DNA from: SLFT01 sp964493075
Lineage (GTDB): Bacteria; Hydrogenedentota; Hydrogenedentia; Hydrogenedentales; CAITNO01
Direction: 5' to 3'
Length of the DNA: 8,310 bases
Assembly: GCA_964493075.1 (NCBI GenBank)
Contig: CAZBNU010000185.1
Coordinates: 1 to 8,310, forward strand
Position numbers and translations under genes: made by a program. Positions within the stretch are counted from its first letter, which is position 1. The number at the start of each line of letters is the position of its first letter. Below, in pieces: positions 1 through 4,985 of the stretch. Under the pieces are notes generated by a model. That model was given only the letters and a program-made list of their open reading frames with translations. It searched no databases and was not told where the DNA came from.

Positions 1-2
1 GT

Positions 3-932
3 GATGGCATCATTTGTGCAGAGTTCCATTGCAAGATGAACGCGATTGGTCCTGATATTGTGGCTGCTTTGAACAAAGGCGTTGACCTCATTGAGGAAGG
101 CAAATTTGACGGCATGATCGTTGCCAACCAGGGTCCGCATTTCTGTGCCGGCGCCAACCTGATGATCGTGCTTGGCGATGCCATGCAGGAAAATTGGGAA
201 GGTCTGGAGAATATGGTACGCGGGCTGCAAGGCGTGGGCATGCGCATGAAGTATTGCAGTGGCCCTGTTGTTGCAGCACCTCATCATTTCACCTTTGGTG
301 GCGGCGTTGAAATCTGCCAACATGCCGATAAAGTCGTGCTTGCGGGTGAAACCTACGCCGGTTTGGTTGAGGTAGGTGTTGGTGTACTTCCTGCGGGTGG
401 CGGCACCACGGAAATGCTTGTTCGTGCTCTTGAGTATGTGCCTGCAAATGTAATAAATGGCGATGCATTTCCCTATGTTCGCCGTGCGTTCGAGACCATA
501 GGTACTGCGAAGGTAGGCACGAGTGGTGCGGAAGTCATCGAACTTGGCTACTTCCGTAACAGCGACATCGTGCTTCCCAATTACGACCATCAGGTGCAGA
601 AGGCGAAAGACGTCTGCCGCGGTATGGTTGTGGCGGGGTATACGCCACCGCGCAAACCCACGCTGTATGCGTTGGGCGCCAGCGGCAAGGCTGCCTTCGA
701 GGCGGGTGTCTGGGGCATGAAAGAAGCAGGTTGGGCCAGCGAGCATGACATGCTTATCAGCGGCTATATAGCAAATGTTCTGTGCGGTGGCGACCGTATT
801 GCCGGCACGCCCATGACCGAACAGGACTTCCTTGATCTTGAATGCGAAGCTTTTGTAAGCCTTTGCGGTACCGAAAAAACCCAGGCGAGAATACAGCACA
901 TGCTTGCTTCCGGCAAGCCGTTGCGCAACTAG
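3..932 (+). CDS. fadN: FadN-type 3-hydroxyacyl-CoA dehydrogenase / enoyl-CoA hydratase, C-terminal part (5' cut by window edge)
   Basis: The reading frame is open from base 3, so the ATG at 36 is internal and the true start lies left of the window. The 309 residues seen are the crotonase-fold hydratase module plus a C-terminal tail. FadN-family features visible are EFHCKMNAIG near the beginning, the oxyanion-hole stretch FCAGANL, FGGGVE, GLVEVGVGVLPAGGG and the ending GKPLRN. The two glutamates matching the catalytic pair of crotonases are present, with codons at 309 and 369. They are 20 residues apart, the spacing of Glu144/Glu164 in the rat enzyme, so the hydratase site looks intact. In FadN proteins (about 790 residues) an NAD-dependent 3-hydroxyacyl-CoA dehydrogenase domain precedes this module; that part is inferred, not seen. 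The protein would be cytoplasmic and act in fatty-acid beta-oxidation. The thiolase gene follows after 21 bp, as in fadN-fadA operons. A stand-alone enoyl-CoA hydratase is less likely because the frame starts mid-domain. Confidence 0.9.
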   Translation, partial: DGIICAEFHCKMNAIGPDIVAALNKGVDLIEEGKFDGMIVANQGPHFCAGANLMIVLGDAMQENWEGLENMVRGLQGVGMRMKYCSGPVVAAPHHFTFGGGVEICQHADKVVLAGETYAGLVEVGVGVLPAGGGTTEMLVRALEYVPANVINGDAFPYVRRAFETIGTAKVGTSGAEVIELGYFRNSDIVLPNYDHQVQKAKDVCRGMVVAGYTPPRKPTLYALGASGKAAFEAGVWGMKEAGWASEHDMLISGYIANVLCGGDRIAGTPMTEQDFLDLECEAFVSLCGTEKTQARIQHMLASGKPLRN

Positions 933-935
933 TCC

Positions 936-944
936 AAAAGGAGG
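936..944 (+). promoter_or_regulatory. Ribosome binding site of the thiolase gene
   Basis: AAAAGGAGG lies 9 nt before the ATG at 954 and just after the fadN stop (930-932). It is a near-perfect Shine-Dalgarno sequence and fixes the thiolase start. It indicates translation independent of, but transcriptionally joined to, the upstream gene. Confidence 0.85.
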
Positions 945-953
945 ATTGTTGAT

Positions 954-2120
954 ATGGATAACGTATATGTAGTATCAGCCGCACGAACGGCTGTGGGCCG
1001 GTCGAAAGCCGGCAGCGCTATCGCCCATGTGCGTCCCGACGACCTCGCCGCCGCCGCAATCAAAGAGGCGGTAAAGCGTTCAGGCGTACCTGCGGAACGC
1101 CTCCAGGACTGTGTCATTGGTTGCGCATTCCCTGAAGCAGAATCGGGCATGAACGTGGGTCGTATGGCATTGCTTACCGCCGGGCTTCCTGACACCATTT
1201 CCGGTGTAACGATGAATCGCTTCTGTTCTTCCGGATTGGAAACGATGGCTACGGCTGGCGCGAAAATACAGTGTGGTATGCTGGATGTTGCCATTGCTGG
1301 CGGCACCGAGTCCATGAGCATTATTCCCATGGGCGGCAATAAACTGCTGCCGAATCCGGCATTGGTGAAATCCAATCCGCGTGCCTACACTGGTATGGGC
1401 CAGTGTGCTGACAACGTGGCGAAAGATTTCAACATCACCCGGGAAGAATGTGATGAGTGGGCCGTGCGCAGCAATAAACTGGCTTCCGAGGCAATCGCCA
1501 ACGGTACTTTCAAAGATCAGATTGTACCCCTTGAAGTGATGGGCCCGAACGGTAAAACCTATGTCTTTGACACTGATGAAGGTCCTCGTCCGGAAACCAC
1601 GCTTGAAGGACTTGCCAAACTGCGTCCCGCCTTTGCGGGACCCGGCGGCAAAGGCGTCGCCACGGCAGGCAACTCCAGTCAGACCAGCTGCGGCGCTGCC
1701 GCAACGGTACTGGCGAGCAAAGCCGTCGTAGACGAACTGGGCCTGAAGCCGATGGCGAAACTGGTTGGTTATGCCGTAGGCGCAGGCGATCCGGGTTATC
1801 TTGGACCTGCCCAGGTGCCCGCCATTAATGATGCATTGAAGCAGGCCGGAATCACCCTTGCTGACGTTGGCCTCATCGAATGCAACGAAGCATTCGCATC
1901 GCAAACCTTGTATGTTCTCAAGGAAATGAACATCAATCGTGACATTGTCAATCTAAATGGCGGCGCCATTGCACTGGGCCATCCTCTTGGCGCAACTGGT
2001 GCAAAACTGGCTACCCAGCTGATCTATGACATGAAGCGGCTTGGTGTGAAATATGGTCTTGAGACCATGTGCATTGGCGGCGGCATGGGCGCTGCTGGTG
2101 TATTTGAACTGTGTGACTGA
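954..2120 (+). CDS. fadA: Acetyl-CoA C-acyltransferase (beta-ketothiolase), FadA type
   Basis: A complete 388-residue thiolase, the usual length for the family (about 390). It performs the last step of beta-oxidation, in which a 3-ketoacyl-CoA plus CoA gives acetyl-CoA plus a shortened acyl-CoA. The nucleophilic cysteine is Cys91 in NRFCSSGLETMA. The second active-site elements are NEAF (311-314), His343 in GGAIALGHPLGATGA and Cys373 in CIGGGMGAAG, all in the expected order. The N-terminal VYVVSAARTAVGRSKAG is also typical. In the TAGNSSQTSCGAAA segment, Cys246 stands where most thiolases have Asp (SDGA). The start is set by a strong ribosome binding site. The gene is the last of the fad operon and is followed within 25 bp by an intrinsic terminator. 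Its pairing with the FadN-type protein argues for degradative acyl-CoA thiolysis rather than a biosynthetic acetoacetyl-CoA thiolase, though sequence alone does not exclude the latter. Confidence 0.95.
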   Translation: MDNVYVVSAARTAVGRSKAGSAIAHVRPDDLAAAAIKEAVKRSGVPAERLQDCVIGCAFPEAESGMNVGRMALLTAGLPDTISGVTMNRFCSSGLETMATAGAKIQCGMLDVAIAGGTESMSIIPMGGNKLLPNPALVKSNPRAYTGMGQCADNVAKDFNITREECDEWAVRSNKLASEAIANGTFKDQIVPLEVMGPNGKTYVFDTDEGPRPETTLEGLAKLRPAFAGPGGKGVATAGNSSQTSCGAAATVLASKAVVDELGLKPMAKLVGYAVGAGDPGYLGPAQVPAINDALKQAGITLADVGLIECNEAFASQTLYVLKEMNINRDIVNLNGGAIALGHPLGATGAKLATQLIYDMKRLGVKYGLETMCIGGGMGAAGVFELCD

Positions 2121-2141
2121 GTCACTTCCTGAATAACAGAT

Positions 2142-2176
2142 AACGGGCTTCGCGGAGTATCGCGAAGCCCGTTTTT
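2142..2176 (+). terminator. Rho-independent terminator of the fad operon
   Basis: A perfect 13-bp inverted repeat (2142-2154 with 2161-2173) encloses a 6-nt loop, and five T residues end at 2176. The stem core is CGGGCTTCGCG. It lies 21 bp after the thiolase stop, in the gap between convergent genes. Read from the other strand the hairpin is followed by TTATCTGTTATT, so it may also act weakly as a terminator for the lipoprotein gene. Confidence 0.92.
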
Positions 2177-2198
2177 GTAGGATAGGCAGGATTGTTAT

Positions 2199-2801
2199 CT
2201 ACAGTACGGTGAATTGTGCCTGCGAGGAGATGGCAGATCGTGCTGTGCGCACTGTGGTGACAATGGTGTACTGTCCTGGCGGGAGATTGCTGGGCAAGCG
2301 GACGGGTTGGGTGCTTACCCAGGTGCCGTCTTCCCGTGTGAAGTTATGGGTGGATACATCGGCAATCATGCGATCGCCCTGCATGAGGGAGCGTTGTTCG
2401 CTGACCTGAAGACCTGCGCCACCGCCCAGAATGGCGTACTGGATGCTTGCTTCTGCCATTTCTCCGGGCCGTAATGTTGCGGGCAATACTTCGCTGCGTT
2501 CCAGGGTGAGCATTTCCCCTTGGGCGGGTACGTAGTTATAGGCAGCTTCTGTTTCAGCTTTGTTGCGCATTTTACGTGCCTTAATGTCATGGGCAATCAA
2601 CCCTGTGACGCCGCCCAGCACTGCGCCAATGGCAGCGCCTTCCAATGCGTGGCCGCTCTGGTGACCAATAATACCACCGGCAAGCGCACCCACTCCTGCG
2701 CCCAGCCCGGCAGCTTCGCCATAGGTCTGGCAGCCACTGGTAACCAGACCCAGGCATACGGCCAGCGCTAAGGACATCAATAGGGTAAATCTCTTATTCA
2801 T
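2199..2801 (-). CDS. Glycine-zipper lipoprotein (hypothetical envelope protein)
   Basis: A 200-residue protein starting at the ATG at 2801 (reading leftward), chosen because AGGAGAG (2808-2814) sits 6 nt upstream. The frame extends further upstream, but the extra 26 residues are charged and would precede the signal peptide. MNKRF is followed by a hydrophobic stretch to about residue 20 and then TSGC, so Cys24 is the likely lipidated residue. The box is imperfect, with Thr at -3. Residues 32-69 are a glycine zipper (GAGVGALAGGIIG ... GAAIGAVLGG), as in SlyB/17-kDa-antigen-like envelope proteins, which may insert into a membrane. A basic linker, HDIKARKMRNK, follows. Residues of about 95-200 look beta-rich, with PPGQYTIVTTV near the end, and I do not recognise them as a named domain. 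The protein is probably anchored in the outer membrane or in the periplasmic leaflet of the inner membrane. The gene is monocistronic here and convergent with fadA. Its function is unknown. Confidence 0.85.
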   Translation of the reverse strand: MNKRFTLLMSLALAVCLGLVTSGCQTYGEAAGLGAGVGALAGGIIGHQSGHALEGAAIGAVLGGVTGLIAHDIKARKMRNKAETEAAYNYVPAQGEMLTLERSEVLPATLRPGEMAEASIQYAILGGGAGLQVSEQRSLMQGDRMIADVSTHNFTREDGTWVSTQPVRLPSNLPPGQYTIVTTVRTARSAISSQAQFTVL

Positions 2802-2815
2802 AACATTCTCTCCTG

Positions 2816-2830
2816 TACGGCTTCGCCGTA
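2816..2830 (-). other. Hairpin immediately upstream of the lipoprotein ribosome binding site
   Basis: On the minus strand TACGGC-GAA-GCCGTA forms a perfect 6-bp stem with a GAA triloop. It lies directly 5' of the AGGAGAG ribosome binding site, separated by one base. If transcription starts upstream it would sit in the leader and could affect mRNA stability or ribosome access. On the plus strand the same hairpin is followed by TTTTGTTGTT, but no plus-strand gene ends here. The regulatory role is inference. Confidence 0.4.
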
Positions 2831-2924
2831 TTTTGTTGTTATCTTCGTTTCTTTGCAGTGGCGCAAAAACAGCGGCCACATGTGTATAGACGATTCAACG
2901 CCTTCGGATATTCACTTATTTCAT

Positions 2925-2934
2925 TGTGTACACA
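2925..2934. promoter_or_regulatory. Perfect 10-bp palindrome in the divergent intergenic region
   Basis: TGTGTACACA is a perfect palindrome about midway between the lipoprotein gene and the sigma gene. It could be a dimeric regulator's half-sites. An 8-bp palindrome, CACATGTG, lies at 2877-2884. No known regulator motif is recognised, and palindromes this short can occur by chance. Confidence 0.2.
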
Positions 2935-3007
2935 GTATGCCATAGTAGATGTGTTGTCACAAAACGACTTCCTAACAGGATCGGGAAGTGTCCGGATCAA
3001 AAAATCG

Positions 3008-3037
3008 TTTACTGAATATGTCCCGATGTGGTACCAT
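3008..3037 (+). promoter_or_regulatory. Putative promoter of the sigma factor gene
   Basis: A -35-like TTTACT (3008-3013) is followed after 18 nt by TACCAT (3032-3037), preceded by TGG, which makes an extended -10. Transcription would begin near 3044 and give a leader of about 16 nt to the GTG at 3060. The same TGnTAyCAT form recurs before two other genes in this window. The -35 match is only 4 of 6. Confidence 0.4.
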
Positions 3038-3046
3038 CCGTGAAGT

Positions 3047-3053
3047 AGAAGGA
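3047..3053 (+). promoter_or_regulatory. Ribosome binding site deciding the GTG start of the sigma factor
   Basis: AGAAGGA lies 6 nt before the GTG at 3060. It is better than the sequence before the other candidate starts (GTG 2988, ATG 3018), and together with the promoter predicted at 3008-3037 it supports the shorter protein. Confidence 0.55.
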
Positions 3054-3059
3054 TCGGGA

Positions 3060-3701
3060 GTGTCCCTGTTAACCTTTCCCGACGGGAGTGCGTTTTCAAA
3101 AGTGCAACACAATAGTGAATTAAAATTTGAATCGTTGGACGACAAGTCCCTTGCGCTCGTTCTTAAATCAGGTGATTTGGGTGCTTTTGATGAGATTGTG
3201 AGACGGTATCAGGGCCGGGTATATGCAGCAGCCTATCGTGTGACCGGAAATCGCGAGGATGCGCTCGATGTGACGCAGGAATCGCTGATGAAGGCTTACA
3301 ACAAGATTCAGTCCTGGCAGCCTACCGGCGGTTTTTTGTCCTGGCTGTTGCGGTTGACGACCAATCAGGCGATTGACCATATACGCCGGCGCAAACGCCG
3401 CCATCACGAGCGTTTGGATGATGCATTCCGCAATGAGAGCGAGGGGGCTGCTGTCGAACCAACGGTTATTGATACGGAAGATGCCGTGTATGCGAATGAA
3501 ATTGACAGTCGCATAAGGGCGTCGCTTGTTGTGTTGTCGCCCATGCAGCGAACAGTGTTTGTATTGCGGCATTTTGAAGGCTTTTCGCTGGCCGAGATAG
3601 CCGAAGACCTGAATTGTACCGTAGGCAGTGTGAAGGTTCATCTGTTTCGAGCCATGAAAAAGCTTCGCAAGGAAATGAATGATTTTGCCAGGGACCTGTA
3701 A
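3060..3701 (+). CDS. ECF-family RNA polymerase sigma factor (sigma-70 regions 2 and 4)
   Basis: A 213-residue protein from the GTG at 3060. The frame is open further upstream, and a GTG at 2988 would give 237 residues. Region 2 spans about residues 40-112: GAFDEIVRRYQGRVYAAAYR, then NREDALDVTQESLMKAY and the DNA-melting/-10-reading part with FLSWLLRLTTNQAIDHIRRRKR. Region 4 spans about 150-206: LSPMQRTVFVLRHFEGFSLAEIAE followed by the recognition helix CTVGSVKVHLFRAMKKLRKE. The linker is acidic, and there is no region 1 or 3, as expected for ECF sigma factors. The roughly 35-residue N-terminal leader is longer than usual, so the start is uncertain. The protein would direct RNA polymerase to a specific regulon. 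The next gene, 87 bp on, encodes a membrane protein in the position where an anti-sigma factor is often found. The target promoters are unknown. Confidence 0.93.
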   Translation: MSLLTFPDGSAFSKVQHNSELKFESLDDKSLALVLKSGDLGAFDEIVRRYQGRVYAAAYRVTGNREDALDVTQESLMKAYNKIQSWQPTGGFLSWLLRLTTNQAIDHIRRRKRRHHERLDDAFRNESEGAAVEPTVIDTEDAVYANEIDSRIRASLVVLSPMQRTVFVLRHFEGFSLAEIAEDLNCTVGSVKVHLFRAMKKLRKEMNDFARDL

Positions 3702-3706
3702 CAGGT
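3694..3706 (+). other. Small hairpin with the sigma-gene stop codon in its loop
   Basis: ACCTG-TAA-CAGGT forms a 5-bp stem around the stop codon, extendable by two G-T pairs, and is followed by TTACGATTTT. It could be a weak terminator or attenuator between the sigma gene and the next gene. The stem is short and the T tract interrupted, so read-through into the downstream gene is likely. Confidence 0.3.
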
Positions 3707-3788
3707 TTACGATTTTCCTGGCATTCAGACTGTAATGAGATTTTGATACATATATGACGTAAAAATCTGTAACGGAGTATTTGCTATT

Positions 3789-4859
3789 ATGCAGGCACGT
3801 TTTGCTTCGCCTTTGCGCGCTTTGCGCTTTTGGTTTGTAAGAAATGCTGCGGGCGCACTCATGGCCAAGGCCGCTTATGAACCTCTTGAAAAGGAGGAAA
3901 ACTCCCGACTTGACCGTATCTGCCAGAAATATCCAGAACTGGCGGCAGAGCAGGAGAGGTTTGTTTCGTTTGCGGCCAAATTTCATCCGACAACTGAGGA
4001 ATTGCCTTTTGATTTGTCCGGTCGTATTGCCGTTGCCCTGACGGAATCTTCAGAACCGCGCCAGCGATATGCAACGATTTATGTAACCGCAATCGCGGTG
4101 CTGGTGCTCACCGTAAGTGTGTATCTTGTATCCATGTTCGGTGGTGAAAAGAATGCTCCTGTGCTCGGATCGTCCGACATCCAAATGGCGTCTGTCCCTT
4201 CGCCTTTTGATGAATTAGCAGCAAGCATGCAACAGGCTAAAGTGCTTGAGGACAAAGGCGATTATCTGGGCGCTGTTGGTTTGCTTAAAAGGGCTATTGA
4301 AAATGCGCCGGAATCGCGAATCAAGGGCGATCCTCTTCAGCGACTGGCAGACATTGAATACACCTGTTTGCAGCGGTACGAAGAGGCCTTTGTTGCCTAT
4401 GACGCTCTGCGCGAAAACTACCCGGATATATTTGCCGCGAACAGGGATAGCCAGAATCGTTATAATCTGCTTGCAGAGTTGCGAAATGAAAATTACTGGC
4501 CTTTGTATCAGCTTGACAGTGCGCGCAGCCGTAACGCAGATGTTTTTAGCGTTTATGAAGATATTGTGGCATTGTACCCTGACACGGCGTTTGCAAGTGT
4601 AACGGTTGATGAGATGTGCAAATTTGTAAAATCTGGAATACAGAAAGAACAGATGACCAGAGTGGATGAGCTGAATAGGGTACGGGAGCGTTGTTGTAAC
4701 CCAACTGTTGTGGCAAAAGTGGATTTAATGCTGGGTCATCATTACTACGATATAATCAAAGACCGAGAAGAGGCCAGAGCGTATTATACCAGAGTTGCTG
4801 CCAGTGACCATGTTGCGCTGGCAAACCAGGCAATCAAAGCATTGTCCGTGATGGAGTAG
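3789..4859 (+). CDS. Single-pass membrane protein with TPR-like C-terminal domain; candidate partner of the ECF sigma factor
   Basis: A 356-residue protein whose ATG has GGAG (3774-3777) 11 nt upstream. Residues 1-95 are hydrophilic, with a basic beginning, and probably cytoplasmic. Residues of about 96-117 (TIYVTAIAVLVLTVSVYLVSMF) form one membrane segment. The remaining roughly 240 residues would be periplasmic. From about 140 to 350 they look helical with TPR-like repeats, such as AKVLEDKGDYLGAVGLLKRAI, RYEEAFVAYDALRENYPD, DVFSVYEDIVALYPD and DREEARAYYTRV. The position after an ECF sigma gene and the topology (cytoplasmic head, one membrane span, extracytoplasmic domain) resemble membrane anti-sigma factors. 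However, the zinc-binding HxxxCxxC motif is absent and the head has only one cysteine (Cys45). The role as anti-sigma or sensor is inferred from position. A structural TPR protein of the envelope is the alternative. Base composition looks more AT-rich than in the downstream secretion genes. Confidence 0.8.
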   Translation: MQARFASPLRALRFWFVRNAAGALMAKAAYEPLEKEENSRLDRICQKYPELAAEQERFVSFAAKFHPTTEELPFDLSGRIAVALTESSEPRQRYATIYVTAIAVLVLTVSVYLVSMFGGEKNAPVLGSSDIQMASVPSPFDELAASMQQAKVLEDKGDYLGAVGLLKRAIENAPESRIKGDPLQRLADIEYTCLQRYEEAFVAYDALRENYPDIFAANRDSQNRYNLLAELRNENYWPLYQLDSARSRNADVFSVYEDIVALYPDTAFASVTVDEMCKFVKSGIQKEQMTRVDELNRVRERCCNPTVVAKVDLMLGHHYYDIIKDREEARAYYTRVAASDHVALANQAIKALSVME

Positions 4860-4919
4860 TTTTCGGTTCCCCAAAAAGACGCTGTGGGCTTTGGGGTGTG
4901 GGAGTGCGTTTTATCAAAG

Positions 4920-4949
4920 TTGCCGACTTTTCCTCGGGCGTGCTACCAT
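4920..4949 (+). promoter_or_regulatory. Putative promoter of the GspE/PilB-GspF/PilC genes
   Basis: TTGCCG (4920-4925) and TACCAT (4944-4949) are separated by 18 nt, with TGC directly before the -10 (extended -10). A start near 4956 would give a leader of about 30 nt to the GTG at 4986. Each hexamer matches the sigma-70 consensus at 4 of 6 positions, and the extended -10 adds support. Confidence 0.45.
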
Positions 4950-4970
4950 TGCACTCTGGATTTCAACCGT

Positions 4971-4976
4971 AAGGAG
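4971..4976 (+). promoter_or_regulatory. Ribosome binding site fixing a GTG start for the ATPase
   Basis: AAGGAG lies 9 nt before the GTG at 4986. An ATG at 4978 is only one base away from this element and out of frame. The in-frame GTG at 4884 lies upstream of the predicted promoter and has no comparable site. The GTG at 4986 is therefore preferred. Confidence 0.7.
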
Positions 4977-4985
4977 TATGTCGGC

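Larger units (their letters stand above)
2977..3065 (+). repeat. Two near-identical 16-17 nt copies, each carrying an SD-like element and an in-frame GTG
   Basis: Copy one (2977-2993) and copy two (3050-3065) both read AGGATCGGGA(A)GTGTCC and differ only by one extra A in the first. Each contains a GTG (2988 and 3060), and the two GTGs are 72 nt apart in the same reading frame as the sigma factor. Two TCCCGA hexamers in the opposite orientation (3021-3026 and 3077-3082) alternate with the TCGGGA cores of the copies (2981-2986 and 3054-3059). Confidence 0.6.

Noticed and set aside
36..38. ATG as start of the hydratase gene
   Set aside because: The frame is open upstream to the window edge, and the conserved EFH motif of the FadN family precedes this ATG.
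1080..1904. 274-codon open frame on the minus strand
   Set aside because: It is antisense to the intact thiolase, with no ribosome binding site or recognisable domain.
2839..3099. 86-codon open frame on the minus strand in the divergent region
   Set aside because: No ribosome binding site or recognisable features. It overlaps the promoter region and the sigma gene start and would overlap the lipoprotein leader.
3168..3986. 272-codon open frame on the minus strand
   Set aside because: It is antisense to the sigma factor and the start of the TPR membrane gene, with no recognisable domain.
4869..4896. CCCCAAA/TTTGGGG inverted repeat after the TPR membrane gene as a terminator
   Set aside because: The stem is only 7 bp with a 14-nt loop and no T tract directly after it, so it is not convincing as an intrinsic terminator.
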